The notes below the pieces were generated by a model. That model did no database searches and was not told where the DNA came from. It worked only from the letters and a program-made list of their open reading frames with translations. Positions 1 through 10,441 of a stretch of DNA of 64,000 nt are shown here, piece after piece (the first letter of the stretch is position 1; each line of letters starts with the position of its first letter). Source of the DNA: Methylomonas subterranea (GTDB taxonomy: Bacteria > Pseudomonadota > Gammaproteobacteria > Methylococcales > Methylomonadaceae); NCBI RefSeq assembly GCF_024505185.1, contig NZ_JANIBJ010000017.1, positions 28,919-92,918 on the forward strand, in the 5' to 3' direction. Made by a program: the position numbers and the translations under genes.

Positions 1-818
1 CAGCGTTGGCCATGACCCGTGATGCCGAGGAAAGTCTGGCGGCCGGCATGAACGATCACGTCACCAAACCCGTCGAGCCAACTAGGCTGTTCGCCTGCCT
101 GTCAAAATGGCTACCGCCGGCCGGCGCGGAGGCGCGGCAAAATAGTCTTACCACAATTCAGGCGCCGGCAGGCCGGAATGCCTACTCCGCCGAATTGCTC
201 GGTCTGAGCAGCTTACAAGCGCTGCAAGGCATCAAGCGTATCGGCGGCAAGGAGGAGTCATATCGAAAACAACTCAAACGCTTTCGGGAACATTATTCCA
301 ATACCGTGACAGAGCTGCAACGGCTGCTGCGGGAAAACAAACTGACCGAAGCGGAGGCCTATTGCCATTCGCTGAAAGGGGTAACCGGCAACATTGGCGC
401 TCACCTGCTCTATCAATGTATCAGCGGCATCGACAACCAGCTGAAACAACAGCAAACTCCCAGCACCGAACAATTAAATCAGTTGAACGTCTTGTTGCAA
501 CAAGTCATGCTCGACATCGACAGCCTCGCGGCGGCGCCCACCAGTGTAGCCGCCGCAACGGTGCCGCTATCCAAAGACGCTGTAATCGCTAAGGTTGCCC
601 TGCTGCTGGAGGTGTTGGAAACCGACCTGGGCGCGGCGGAAACCATCATCAGCCAACTGCGCGCGGGCTTGGCCGGCAGCGCACTGGCGAATGACGTCAA
701 TGAGATCGCCGATCAGATGGAAGTATTTAATATCGATCAAGCCATGAGCTTGCTTTCTGAATTGCAACAACGTCTACTCGCCGACGTAAATTCAATCAAC
801 CACCACGAACATGACTGA
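1..818 (+). CDS. Hybrid sensor histidine kinase, C-terminal part (receiver end plus Hpt domain)
   Basis: The gene is cut by the left edge; the frame is open from base 3. The first residues are the end of a receiver domain, with the conserved lysine in the TKPVEP segment. After a linker comes a histidine phosphotransfer (Hpt) domain of about 100 residues with motif [13 protein letters not shown]; the phospho-accepting histidine codon is at 366-368. This is the usual tail of a BarA/TorS-like phosphorelay kinase, passing phosphate from receiver Asp to Hpt His and then to a separate regulator. The stop overlaps the next gene by 8 bases, so the downstream multi-receiver protein is a plausible partner. 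The input domains lie outside the window and the signal is unknown. Confidence 0.85.
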   Translation, partial: ALAMTRDAEESLAAGMNDHVTKPVEPTRLFACLSKWLPPAGAEARQNSLTTIQAPAGRNAYSAELLGLSSLQALQGIKRIGGKEESYRKQLKRFREHYSNTVTELQRLLRENKLTEAEAYCHSLKGVTGNIGAHLLYQCISGIDNQLKQQQTPSTEQLNQLNVLLQQVMLDIDSLAAAPTSVAAATVPLSKDAVIAKVALLLEVLETDLGAAETIISQLRAGLAGSALANDVNEIADQMEVFNIDQAMSLLSELQQRLLADVNSINHHEHD

Positions 819-3800
819 AGCCAATCACGCAAAATCCCGCATCCTGATAGTCGATGACGTCAATGAGAACCTGCATGCTTTATTGAGCATACTGCGCGAC
901 GAATACGCCGTGATGGCGGCGACCAACGGCGCCAAGGCTTTGGAACTGGCTACCCGAACACCCTCGCCGGATTTGGTGTTGCTGGATATAAAAATGCCGG
1001 ACATGGATGGCTATGAAGTACTTCATCGGCTGAAGACCAATCCGGCAACGGCCGATATTCCGGTGATTTTTGTCACCGCCTTGTCGGAAACAGCGGACGA
1101 AGCCGCCGGCATCAAACTGGGCGCCGCCGATTACATCACCAAGCCAATCAATCCGGATCTGCTGAAACAACGCATACTGACTCAGCTCGAGTTGCGCCGT
1201 TATCGCCGCAAACCCTTGCTGTCGCTGCGAGATCGGGTATCGATCCGCGACGAACGTCCGGCCTTGCTGCTGGTGGATGATGTGCCGGAAAACATCCACG
1301 AACTGGCCGAAGCCTTGAAGGATGAATATCGCATCATGGTCACCAGCAAGGGCCGCAGAGCTATCGACATGGCGCTGGGCCCCACCCCGCCGGATCTGAT
1401 ATTGCTGGATATTCTGATGCCCGATCTGGATGGTTATGAGGTCTGCCGGCGCATCAAGGCCCACTCCCAGGGCAGTCGCATCCCGGTGATGTTTGTCAGC
1501 GTGGTCGACGGCGCGGTGGACAAGGTGCGCGGCTTCTCGATAGGCGCGGCCGATTACATCACCAAACCCTTCGACATCGATGAAGTACGGGCGCGGGTAC
1601 GCACCCATCTGGAACTCAGCCGGTTGAACCAACATTTTGAACAACTGCTAGAACTGCACAATGCCGAGCTAAAGCATTTAAACGACATCGTCAGCCACTC
1701 CCCCGTGGTTGCCATCACATGGCGGAATGTCGACGACTGGCCGGTGAGCTTTGTGAGTTCGAATATTTCGAATTGGGGCTATCGCCCGGAAGATTTGCGT
1801 TCGGGCAACATCAAGTTTCTGAATCTGCTTGCGCCGGAAGATAGACTGGCGGTCGAAGCCGAAATTCGGCAACACCTTGCGCGGGGCCCTGATGAATATT
1901 ATCAGCAATACCGTTTCTGGCACGGCGACGGACATTGGATTTGGATAGAGGAATTTTCCAGATTGGACAGGAATGAACAAGGTGAAGTCACTGCCATCGA
2001 CGGCTTGCTCAACGATGTCACCGGCCGCGTGACCGCCGAACAAGCCTTGCGTGATAGAGAACAACAACTGCGTATCATGGGCGACAACCTGCCGGATGGT
2101 TATGTCTATCGCTACAAATTCCATCCCAACGGTCAGGCCGGCTTGGAGTACATCAGTGCCGGCGTGGAGCAATTACATGGCTTAAAGCCAATAGACGTGC
2201 TGAATGACGCCAGTCTATTATTTGCCCAAATGGAGCCCAATTCGCGCCGGGAATATCTCGAGGCGGAAGCCGCCTGTATGCGGGAGTTAAAAGATTACAA
2301 GGGTACGGTACTGTTTAACCTGCCCGACGGCGGCCAGCGCTGGATATCGTTCCAGTCCAGCCCGCAAACGCAGGCCGATGGCAGTGTGTTTTGGGACGGC
2401 ATTGCGGTTGATGTTACGCAACGCATCATCAATGAACAAAGATTGAATGAACTGGCTAGACGCGCGCAAGCCTTGCTGGAATTACCCAAGGCCGCCGAAG
2501 AAATGACCGAAGAAGCTTTTATGCAATTCGGACTGGAATTTGCGGAAAACTTGACCGGCAGCCGGATTGCCTTCGTACATTTCGTCAATGACGATGAGGA
2601 AACCATTGAACTGGTGACATGGTCCCGCAACACCCTGAAGCATTATTGCCACGCCACCCACCAGAAACATTATCCGGTCAGCCAAGCCGGTATCTGGGCC
2701 GAAGCCCTGAGAAAACACCGGCCGGTTATCTTTAACGATTATGCCAACGCGCCCGATAAGCGCGGTTTGCCCGAAGGCCATTCCGAGTTGATCCGGCTGA
2801 TTTCGGTACCGGTCATCGAGAATGGCAAAGTCGTCATGCTGACAGGGGTAGGCAATAAAGCAAGCGACTACAGCGAGCACGACATAGAAACCGTACAACT
2901 GATTTCGAACGATGTCTGGCGTATTGTGCAGCGGCAACGTAACGCCCGAAAAATTGCCCGTTTTAACCGGGTGCTGGACCGCTCGACCAATGAAATCTAC
3001 ATTTTTGACAGCGAGACCCTGCGCTTCATTGATGTCAATCTGGGGGCGCGCAATAATCTGGGCTACTCCATGCGGGAATTGGAGCAGATGACACCGCTGG
3101 ACCTAAAACCCGACATTAATCCAGAGGATCTGGAAAAACTGCTTGCCCCCCTGCGTCAGGGCAGCAAACATCGTTGCGAATTCACTACCGTGCATCGCCG
3201 CAAAAACGGCAGCCTATACCCGGTCGAGGTGCATATCGAAATCACCGACGATCGGCCGCCCTTGTTTGTAGCCATCATCAATGATCTGACCGAAGCCAGA
3301 CAGATGCAGGAGCGCATTACCCAACTATCCCGATATGACGCCGTCACCGGCCTGCCCAATCAGTTTTTCTTTGAAGACCTGTTATCCCTGGCGATTGCCG
3401 AAGCCGAACGCAATAACTATCAAATAGCGGTGATGTGCCTGGATATCGCAAACTTTCATCGCGTCGACGACAGCTACGGATTCAAAATCGGCGATCAGGT
3501 GCTGAAAGTGATCGCCAATCGTCTGGTTAAGACCGCCGGTAGCGAAGGTATCGTCACCCGCATGGCCAAGGACAATTTCAACATTGTTCATCCGCGCATC
3601 AACGATATGTTGGAGGCCAAGCAACTTGCCGAAAACATACAGGCCGCCATTTTGGAGCCCATTGTGCTGAATGATTTCGAAATCCACCTCGAAGCGAATG
3701 TCGGCATCGGTTTTTATCCGGCGGACGGTGTATTTGCCCACGAGCTGGTGCAACACGCGGGCATCGCCTTGAATCAAGCCAAGGCCGACAAGCTCTCGAA

Positions 3801-5052
3801 CGTGCGTTTCTTTGAAAGGGAAATGAATGAGTTGTTGCTGTCCGAAATTGCCTTGACCAACGATATGCGACGCGCGATTGACCGGAATGAATTCGAGCTG
3901 TATTACCAACCGCAAGTCGACCTCGGCAGTGGGTCGGTGATCGGCCTGGAAGCCTTGGTACGCTGGAATCATCCGGTACTAGGTTTATTGCCGCCCGGAA
4001 AATTTATAGCCCTGGCGGAGGAGTCCGGACTGATAGTACCGCTGGGAAATTGGATTTTACAGCGAGCCATATTGCAAGCCAAGGAATGGGTCAATGCTGG
4101 CATCACCAACACCTCCCTAACGATAGCCGTCAACGTCTCGGCCATGCAGATGCAAGCCAGTACCCTGGTGGATTTGACTGAAAACTTATTGAAAGAAACC
4201 GCCCTGCCCGCCGATTGTATCGAGTTGGAGCTTACCGAAAGCCTGCTGATGACCAATATCAGCGAAACACAGGCGCTGTTAAAACGCCTGAAGGATATGG
4301 GCGTGCAATTATCGATCGATGATTTCGGCACCGGCTACTCATCGCTCTCTTACCTCAAACAGTTTTCCGTGGACAAACTCAAGATCGATAAAAGCTTTAT
4401 CGATGGCGTTACCAGCAATCCCAACGATGCGGTCATCGTACAAGCCACTATCGCCATGGCGCATAGTATCGGCTTGAAGGTAATTGCCGAAGGCGTTGAA
4501 ACCGAAGCCCAGGCCAACTATCTGCGTTCCCTGCGCTGCGACCAGCTGCAGGGTTATTATTTCAGCCACCCCCTTCCAGCCGGTGGTATTCGGCAGCTAT
4601 TGCAATCGGCTGGCAAACTGAGTCTGCCGGTCGCCGAACGCAAACCCAGTGTACTTTTGGTGGATGACGAACCGAATATTTTATCGGCCCTGAAACGGGT
4701 TTTGCGACGGGATGGCTATGAAATTTTCACGGCTCAAAGTGGCGAGGAAGCCCTGGAGATTTTAGCCAATCAGCCCGTGATGGTGATTCTGTCCGATCAG
4801 CGCATGCCCAATATGACCGGAACGGAATTTTTATCCCGCGTCAAAATCCTGCATCCTCGCACCGTGCGCATAATCCTGTCCGGCTATGCCGATCTCAACT
4901 CGATTACCGAAGCGATCAATAAAGGCGAGATATATAAGTTCCGTACCAAACCCTGGGATGATGATGAATTACGTAATGACGTGCGCGAGGCTTTTTTGCA
5001 TTACGAATCACTCGAGCGCAGGCAAACAGGTACTTCGTATATTCAGTCTTGA
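811..5052 (+). CDS. Multi-receiver c-di-GMP phosphodiesterase-like protein (REC-REC-PAS-PAS-GAF-PAS-degenerate GGDEF-EAL-REC)
   Basis: Protein of 1413 residues. Two N-terminal receiver domains have phospho-acceptor Asp59 and Asp200 with switch Lys111 and Lys252. Two PAS domains (about 285-550), a GAF domain (about 560-720) and another PAS (about 730-850) follow. The GGDEF domain (about 850-1010) reads AKDNF at 919-923, so cyclase activity is very unlikely. The EAL domain keeps EALVRW (Glu1047), the [10 protein letters not shown] loop and IAEGVET, so c-di-GMP hydrolysis is likely. A third receiver of a different subfamily (Asp1329) closes the protein, resembling receivers of RpfG-like regulators. 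The 8-base overlap with the upstream Hpt kinase argues for translational coupling and a phosphorelay feeding c-di-GMP turnover. The input signal is not visible. Confidence 0.88.
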   Translation: MTEANHAKSRILIVDDVNENLHALLSILRDEYAVMAATNGAKALELATRTPSPDLVLLDIKMPDMDGYEVLHRLKTNPATADIPVIFVTALSETADEAAGIKLGAADYITKPINPDLLKQRILTQLELRRYRRKPLLSLRDRVSIRDERPALLLVDDVPENIHELAEALKDEYRIMVTSKGRRAIDMALGPTPPDLILLDILMPDLDGYEVCRRIKAHSQGSRIPVMFVSVVDGAVDKVRGFSIGAADYITKPFDIDEVRARVRTHLELSRLNQHFEQLLELHNAELKHLNDIVSHSPVVAITWRNVDDWPVSFVSSNISNWGYRPEDLRSGNIKFLNLLAPEDRLAVEAEIRQHLARGPDEYYQQYRFWHGDGHWIWIEEFSRLDRNEQGEVTAIDGLLNDVTGRVTAEQALRDREQQLRIMGDNLPDGYVYRYKFHPNGQAGLEYISAGVEQLHGLKPIDVLNDASLLFAQMEPNSRREYLEAEAACMRELKDYKGTVLFNLPDGGQRWISFQSSPQTQADGSVFWDGIAVDVTQRIINEQRLNELARRAQALLELPKAAEEMTEEAFMQFGLEFAENLTGSRIAFVHFVNDDEETIELVTWSRNTLKHYCHATHQKHYPVSQAGIWAEALRKHRPVIFNDYANAPDKRGLPEGHSELIRLISVPVIENGKVVMLTGVGNKASDYSEHDIETVQLISNDVWRIVQRQRNARKIARFNRVLDRSTNEIYIFDSETLRFIDVNLGARNNLGYSMRELEQMTPLDLKPDINPEDLEKLLAPLRQGSKHRCEFTTVHRRKNGSLYPVEVHIEITDDRPPLFVAIINDLTEARQMQERITQLSRYDAVTGLPNQFFFEDLLSLAIAEAERNNYQIAVMCLDIANFHRVDDSYGFKIGDQVLKVIANRLVKTAGSEGIVTRMAKDNFNIVHPRINDMLEAKQLAENIQAAILEPIVLNDFEIHLEANVGIGFYPADGVFAHELVQHAGIALNQAKADKLSNVRFFEREMNELLLSEIALTNDMRRAIDRNEFELYYQPQVDLGSGSVIGLEALVRWNHPVLGLLPPGKFIALAEESGLIVPLGNWILQRAILQAKEWVNAGITNTSLTIAVNVSAMQMQASTLVDLTENLLKETALPADCIELELTESLLMTNISETQALLKRLKDMGVQLSIDDFGTGYSSLSYLKQFSVDKLKIDKSFIDGVTSNPNDAVIVQATIAMAHSIGLKVIAEGVETEAQANYLRSLRCDQLQGYYFSHPLPAGGIRQLLQSAGKLSLPVAERKPSVLLVDDEPNILSALKRVLRRDGYEIFTAQSGEEALEILANQPVMVILSDQRMPNMTGTEFLSRVKILHPRTVRIILSGYADLNSITEAINKGEIYKFRTKPWDDDELRNDVREAFLHYESLERRQTGTSYIQS

Positions 5053-5105
5053 AGCCTAACGGTCATGAAACTGGTGCATCGCTCCGGTAAATGAAAGGCA
5101 GTCTC

Positions 5106-5166
5106 GTAGGATCTACGCATAGTCGCGATGGTGACCTTGCGAATCGCGACTATGCGTCGCTCCTAC
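5106..5166. repeat. REP-like palindrome with GTAG head
   Basis: Arms 5106-5129 and 5143-5166 are inverted repeats of 24 bases with two mismatches around a 13-base loop. The inner 15 bases (ACGCATAGTCGCGAT) pair perfectly. Both ends carry GTAGGA/TCCTAC, matching the GTAG-headed REP sequences of gammaproteobacteria that are associated with RAYT transposases. No RAYT gene is in the window. Confidence 0.7.
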
Positions 5167-5235
5167 CATGACTTTCAGAGTAACGATCATGAAGCCGGTG
5201 CATCGCCCCGGCTCATGAAAGCAGTCTTCCAAGGC

Positions 5236-5327
5236 GCGGTTGCTTGTTGGACAGGCGTTGGCGGCAAGGATGCCGCCGTCGAGCCTACACGGACGTATTC
5301 ACGGCGTCCTGTCCGGCAAGCAATCGC
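5236..5327. repeat. Second palindromic element with inner hairpin
   Basis: Outer arms 5236-5255 and 5308-5327 are inverted repeats matching at 17 of 20 positions. An inner perfect hairpin, GGCGGCA/TGCCGCC with loop AGGA, sits at 5260-5277. It lies in the second duplicated unit at the place where the first unit holds the REP-like palindrome. It resembles dispersed palindromic repeats I recall from related genomes, but copy number cannot be tested here. Confidence 0.55.
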
Positions 5328-5386
5328 ACCCAACCTAATATTTTACTTTCAGAGTAATCGAAAACTACAACAGCGCGGCTTTTCGG

Positions 5387-5416
5387 TTGTCCGCCCACAA
5401 TTTCCTAAACTATAAT
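5387..5416 (+). promoter_or_regulatory. Sigma70-like promoter ahead of the large PAS/GGDEF/EAL gene
   Basis: TTGTCC at 5387-5392 and a perfect TATAAT at 5411-5416 are separated by 18 bases. Transcription would start near 5423, giving a leader of about 460 bases before the gene at 5887, or a free-standing small RNA. Confidence 0.5.
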
Positions 5417-5886
5417 GCCCGGCGAAACATCGGTTGCCGGCGAGGAAACAGAAAACAAGCCTTATAACGGCAAGAGCGCGGCGGGGCTTTTCCGCCCGGT
5501 CCGTTGCCTACAACCATTCCGACGCAGCGGGATAGCGGGGGGCCGGTTGGTACAAACTCAAGGCGCGAGTCAGACCACCAGCTCAGCCTTCCTTCGTTCA
5601 CTTGCAATACTCTTTTGCCCGAAAGCCGCCCCCATGAACCATGTATTTTGCTGAAGCGCGCCTATCTCTACCGGCGCAAAATTCAAATCGCGCATATCGC
5701 CGAGGCTCTTATGCGCGCCCGCTTGGCGCGCCGCATGCGTAAGCCAAGCCGGTGCTTTAAAGCGAATTTGCCGCCCGCGCCGGACCAGGCGGCTGTTTGC
5801 GTACACGCGCCAAATCCCCGGCTGCGGGAATCGCTTGGAAAAATGCGCATGACTTTTCGATCGTCTGAAACATTGGTCTTGCACGA

Positions 5887-7758
5887 ATGCCATTTCGCTT
5901 AGATCCGGAACAACGCTTTTCCCGCATGGCCGCGCACATGCCGGGCTTCGTGTTTACCTTCAAGGTGTCGCCGGACGGCCGTTTCAGTTTCCCCTATGCC
6001 AGTGGAGGCATCCGAAACATTTACGGTTTGCAGCCGGAACAAGTAGCCGAAGACATGGCGCCCTTGCATGCCATGGCGCACCCGGACGATCGCGAGCTGA
6101 TCGAGGCCGCGCTGGCCGGCGCGGTAAAGGATAGAGGCTTGTTTCACCTCGAATTCCGCATCGTTCACCCCGAAAAAGGCATACGCTGGCTGGAAGCCAA
6201 GTCCGCGCCGGAACCGGAACCCGAGCCGGATGGCAGTATTGTATGGCACGGCCTGATGCTGGACATCACCGAGCGCAAGCAGACCCAGCAGCGCCTGGAA
6301 TTGCTGGAGCGCGCCATAGACCTGTCGTCCGACGCCATCTTCCTGCTGAGCGAGGATTTTCGCTTCCGCTATGTCAGCGCGGCCGCTTGCCGCTCGCTCG
6401 GCTATAGTCGCGAACAACTGCTGGGCATGACCCCGCTCGATATCGACCCGCGGGCCACGCCCGAATTGTTGCGGGAGATACAGTCCGCGCCACTGAATCA
6501 ATCGATCATGTTCGAAACCATGCACCTCGGCAGCGACGGGCACATATTTCCGGTCGAAATCAATGCCACCCACTTCAAAGACAACGGCAAGCTCTTCGGT
6601 CTGAGCGTGGTGCGCGACATCAGCGAGCGCAAACGCATCGAGCAAGTCTTGCAATCCAGCAGGGTCGCGCTGGAGGAAGCCCAGCGCATCGGCCATATCG
6701 GCAGCTGGGACGTGGACATCGTCAACGATGTGTTGACCTGGTCGGACGAGACCTTTCGCATCTGGGAAATCGACAAGACCAAATTCGCGGCTACCTTCGA
6801 GGCCTTTGTCGACACGGTGCATCCCGAGGACAGGCAGCACGTGGTTCGGGTCTATAACGCATCGATCGCCGACGGTAGCGGTTATGAGGTCGAGCATCGC
6901 CTGCTGTTTCCGGACGGCCGTGTCAAATACATACTCGAACGCGGCCAGCCCTATTACGATGCCGACGGCAAACCATTGCGCTTTATCGGCACATCGCTGG
7001 ATATTACCGAGCGCAAACATCTGGAGAACACGCTGCAATTCATCGCCCAGCGCGGTTGGCAGGCCGATGGCGAATCCTTCCTGATTGCGCTGGCGCGCTA
7101 TCTGGGACGTACACTAACGATGGATTATGTGATCATCGACCGGCTGATACCGCGCACGTCGACAGCCGAAGCGGTGGCGTTCTATGCCAAGGGCGAAGTG
7201 CTGCCCAATGTGCAATACCACCTTGCGGGTACGCCTTGCGCCAATGTCATGGAAGGCTCAATGTGCTGCTACGCGGAGCGGGTGCGGCAATTGTTTCCCG
7301 AAGATACCTTGTTACGGGAAATGGGCGTCGAAAGTTATGCCGGACTGCCGCTGCTGGATTCCTCCGGACGGGTGGTCGGCCTGATTGCCGTGATGGACGG
7401 CAAGCCGATGCACGACGTCGCCGAGGTGACCTCGCTGCTACAACTGGTGGCGACCCGCGCGGCGGCCGAACTGGAACGCGAACAGTCCGAACGCCTGCTG
7501 CAAGAATCGCGGCAATTCCTGGACCGGGTGATCGAGACCATTGCCGACCCGGTGTTCGTTAAGGACAGCGAGCATCGCTGGGTCAGGTTGAATCAAGCCT
7601 TTTGCGATTTTATCGGTCAACCGATGGAAGCCCTGCTGGGCAAATACGATTACGATTTTTTTTTCCGCGCGCGAGGTCGCTATATTCCGCGCCAAGGACG
7701 AAGCCCTGTTCGCCAGCGGCGAAGAGGATGTCAGCGAAGAGACATATACCGACCTTGA
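5887..7758 (+). CDS. Large PAS/GAF/GGDEF/EAL c-di-GMP enzyme, N-terminal part before a frameshift
   Basis: First open frame (623 codons) of what is evidently one gene, 5887-10399. It has three successive PAS/PAC modules (about 10-130, 135-255, 260-375), each ending in a DITERK- or DISERK-type PAC signature, then a GAF domain (about 380-535) and the beginning of another PAS. Homology stops inside that PAS at residue about 593, where the run of nine T (7656-7664) shifts the frame; the last 30 residues are out-of-frame translation. Removing one T gives DFFSAREVAIFRAKDEALF and continuous PAS sequence into the downstream frame. Start ATG 5887 was chosen because PAS sequence begins directly after it. 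Either a real mutation, an assembly error or slippage could explain the break. Confidence 0.8.
   Translation: MPFRLDPEQRFSRMAAHMPGFVFTFKVSPDGRFSFPYASGGIRNIYGLQPEQVAEDMAPLHAMAHPDDRELIEAALAGAVKDRGLFHLEFRIVHPEKGIRWLEAKSAPEPEPEPDGSIVWHGLMLDITERKQTQQRLELLERAIDLSSDAIFLLSEDFRFRYVSAAACRSLGYSREQLLGMTPLDIDPRATPELLREIQSAPLNQSIMFETMHLGSDGHIFPVEINATHFKDNGKLFGLSVVRDISERKRIEQVLQSSRVALEEAQRIGHIGSWDVDIVNDVLTWSDETFRIWEIDKTKFAATFEAFVDTVHPEDRQHVVRVYNASIADGSGYEVEHRLLFPDGRVKYILERGQPYYDADGKPLRFIGTSLDITERKHLENTLQFIAQRGWQADGESFLIALARYLGRTLTMDYVIIDRLIPRTSTAEAVAFYAKGEVLPNVQYHLAGTPCANVMEGSMCCYAERVRQLFPEDTLLREMGVESYAGLPLLDSSGRVVGLIAVMDGKPMHDVAEVTSLLQLVATRAAAELEREQSERLLQESRQFLDRVIETIADPVFVKDSEHRWVRLNQAFCDFIGQPMEALLGKYDYDFFFRARGRYIPRQGRSPVRQRRRGCQRRDIYRP
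7656..7664 (+). other. Run of nine T: frameshift or slippage site
   Basis: Frame 1 is open to 7758 and the homologous continuation lies in frame 2 from 7664 onward. The two frames join exactly at this homopolymer if one T is skipped. Runs of nine T are classic sites for polymerase slippage, sequencing error and phase variation. Confidence 0.8.
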
Positions 7759-10399
7759 TGGCAACTGCCATAACATCATCGTCAAGAAAACCCGCTGCAG
7801 CGATCAGCGCGGACAACGGTTTCTGGTGGGTACCATCCTGGACATTACCGAGCGCAAGCGACGCGAGCAAGAACTGGCCCGCCTGCACTATGCCATCGAC
7901 CACGTCGAGGAAGCGGTTTACCTAATCGACGAACAGGCCCGCATCCATTACGTCAATGCGCATGCCTGTCAGAGTTTGGGTTACAGCCGGAATGAACTGT
8001 TGGGCTTGAGCGTCCCGGATATCGACCCCGACTATCAGCATGCGGTGTGGCCCGCGCATTGGCGCGACCTGCAAACTCACGGCTCGCTGACTTTCGAAAC
8101 CCGCCACCAGACCAAGGACGGGCGGATTTTCCCGGTCGAGGTGGTTGCCAATTATATTGAATCCGACGGCCAGGGCTACAACATGGCCATGATACGCAAT
8201 ATCAGCCAACGCAAGCAGATGGAATCGGCGCTGGCCGAGCGGGAACAGGAATTCCGCACGCTGATCGAAAACCTGCCGACCTATGTCTTGCGACTGAATC
8301 GCGGCTTGCGCCACACTTACGTGAATCCGGCTTTCGTGGCCGCCGTTGGCCTGCCGGAAGAGCGGATTCTGGGCGCGCATGTCAGCGCATTCTGGCGCGC
8401 CACCAATGTGACTATTGATGCCTACATCAGCTTGCTGAAGCGGGTGCTGGCATCCGGCGCGCGGGAGGATATCTCGCTGGAATGGCGTAACGACCATGGC
8501 GCCCTGTACAGCCATCTGGTGCGGGTTTCGCCGGAATACAGCAGCGGCGGAGAAGTCCGGGGTTTGCTGGTTTTGGGGTTCGATATGACCAAGCATAGAC
8601 GGGAGCAATTGCTGGATGTCGAACGTCGCCGGGTATTCGAGCGCATGGCGCAGGGCGGCGACCTGGGCGAAATACTGACGCAAATTGCCCTGTACGTCGA
8701 ATCCGCCAGCCCCGGTTGCCAATGCCGCATCTTGTTATTGGATGCTGGCGGCAAACGTTTGATCGATGGGGTAGCACCGTCGTTTTCCGTCCCCTGCCCA
8801 GGGCAGAATCAAGGCCTGGCCGTGGACGACGAAAACAGCGGCTGCAGCGTTGCTTTCTGTCGCGCCGAACCCTTGATCATAAAAGATATGCGGCTCGCCT
8901 CCCAATCCGAGCATTGCCGCTCGTTTGCCCGCCAATCCGGCATGATTTCCAGTTGGTCCGATCCGATCATCGGCTCTGCCGGCCAACAGCTGGGCGTCGT
9001 CACCCTTTACCGCGACCAGCCCGGCGAACCGGACGAACAAGACATGGGCAGACTGCGCTACGCCAGCCATTTGAGCGCCATCGCCATCGAACGCAAGCGC
9101 ATCGAAGAGCAGATGCAACACCAAGCCAGCTACGATACCTTGACCGGATTGCCCAACCGGCGCATGTTTCGCGACCGCTTGCACGAAGAAATCGCCAAGG
9201 CCGAGCGCGGCGGAGAAAGTCTGGCCCTGCTGTTTATCGACCTCGACCGCTTCAAGGAAGTCAACGACACCATGGGTCACGAAATCGGCGACCTGCTATT
9301 GGTGGAAGCCGCTCAACGCATACGTTCAGGCATTCGCGAAACCGATACCGTGGCCAGACTGGGCGGCGACGAATTCATCGTCATTCTGCCCAGGGTGGAC
9401 GACATGTCGAACCTGGGCAGAATCGCCCAAAACATCGTCAATGCCATGACCAAGCCCTTCTGTCTGGATGGGCATACCGTGTATGTTTCCACCAGCATAG
9501 GCATTGCCGCCTATCCTTTCGATACCGACAGCGCCGACGGTTTGGTCGGCTGTGCCGATCAAGCCATGTATGCCGCCAAGGAACAGGGGCGCAACGGTTT
9601 TAGCTTTTTCACGCCCGCCATGCAACAGCAGGCGCATACCCGTTTATTGCTCGCCAACGACTTGCGCGATGCGCTGGCCAAGGAGCAATTGCAAGTCCAC
9701 TATCAACCCATAGTCGATGTGGCCGGCGGAGCCATTGTCAAGGCCGAAGCCCTGTTGCGCTGGCGTCACCCCCGGCGCGGCATGGTGCCTCCCGACCAAT
9801 TCATTTCCATTGCCGAAGAAAACGGCCTGATCCACGACATCGGCGACTGGGTGTTCCGCCAAGCGGTGCAAACCGCCAAGCGCTGGAACGCCGACGGACG
9901 CTTGGCGCGGCAAATCAGTGTCAATCTGTCGCCGCGCCAATTCATCAAGGGCGATTTTTATATCTCCTGGCTGGCCTATCTGGAGCACAACGGCGTCCCC
10001 CCCGAACATATCGTCATCGAAATCACCGAAGGCCTGCTGCTGGATGACCGCCCCGACATTCTGCAAATCATCAATCGTCTCGGAGACGCCGGCATACAGG
10101 TTTCCTTGGACGATTTCGGCACCGGCTATTCGGCGATGGCTTACCTGAAGAAATTCCCCATCGACTATCTGAAGATAGACCGTTCGTTTGTGCGCGATCT
10201 GGAAAGCGACCCCAACGACCGCGCCATCGCCGAAGCCATCGTGGTGATGGCGCACAAACTGGGATTGAAAACCATCGCCGAAGGGGTGGAAACAGAGGGT
10301 CAGCGCGATCTGCTGGCTGCGGTGGGCTGCGAATTCGTGCAGGGCTACCTATATGCCAAACCCATGCCGGAGGCGGAGTTTCTGGCTTTTGCCCGCTAG
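7665..10399 (+). CDS. Large PAS/GAF/GGDEF/EAL c-di-GMP enzyme, C-terminal part after the frameshift
   Basis: Continuation in the second frame; an independent start (GTG at 7826) would begin inside a PAS domain and is unlikely to be the natural one. After the interrupted PAS come two PAS modules, a GAF domain with several cysteines, a GGDEF domain with an intact GGDEF site (codons 9362-9376) and an EAL domain with EALLRW (Glu codon at 9746), the DDFGTGYS loop and IAEGVET. Both active sites look complete, so the full protein of about 1503 residues could make and degrade c-di-GMP, or use one domain as a regulatory GTP or product sensor. It ends 14 bases from the convergent nspC stop. Confidence 0.82.
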
Positions 10400-10407
10400 A
10401 GGACTCT

Positions 10408-10441
10408 TGCCGACTATGCCCATTGCCGGGCATAGTCGGCA
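10408..10441. terminator. Perfect 14-bp hairpin between convergent genes
   Basis: Arms 10408-10421 and 10428-10441 pair without mismatch around a six-base loop. The hairpin covers the last codons and the stop of nspC (10414-10416). No strong T tract follows on either strand, so it may act as a 3' stabiliser or a weak bidirectional terminator. Confidence 0.6.

Larger units (their letters stand above)
5057..5357. repeat. Degenerate tandem duplication, two units
   Basis: A segment of about 47 bases at 5057-5104 recurs at about 5180-5226 with some ten differences; both copies contain GGTGCATCGC and end in GCAGTCT. A 13-base string, ACTTTCAGAGTAA, occurs at 5171-5183 and exactly again at 5345-5357. 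Each unit therefore has the same head and tail with a different palindromic element between them. This looks like an old duplication in which each copy gained its own element. Confidence 0.65.
5053..5886. other. Long intergenic spacer with repeats and a possible transcribed leader
   Basis: These 834 bases separate two c-di-GMP genes. The first 300 bases hold a degenerate duplicated unit carrying two palindromic elements (separate entries). A sigma70-like promoter follows at 5387-5416. The remaining 470 bases are GC-rich with several short palindromes, for example a GGCGG/CCGCC hairpin near 5490-5510, and lead to the start codon at 5887. The small open frames here have no recognisable protein features. 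I could not match the leader to a riboswitch or named small RNA family. Confidence 0.6.

Noticed and set aside
880..1644. Antisense open frame of 254 codons opposite the multi-receiver gene
   Set aside because: It mirrors GC-rich codons of a clear receiver-domain gene and has no protein-family features.
5560..5600. Cobalamin-riboswitch-like tail (CGAGTCAGA...ACC)
   Set aside because: The rest of the cobalamin riboswitch core, including the conserved GCCACTG and CAAAxCCG boxes, is absent.
5504..5902. Possible protein of 132 codons in the spacer before the large PAS gene
   Set aside because: No family features, mixed composition, and it runs into the start of the real gene in another frame.
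7826..10399. An independent second c-di-GMP gene starting at GTG 7826
   Set aside because: That start lies within a PAS domain whose first half is in the preceding frame; one gene with a frameshift is simpler.
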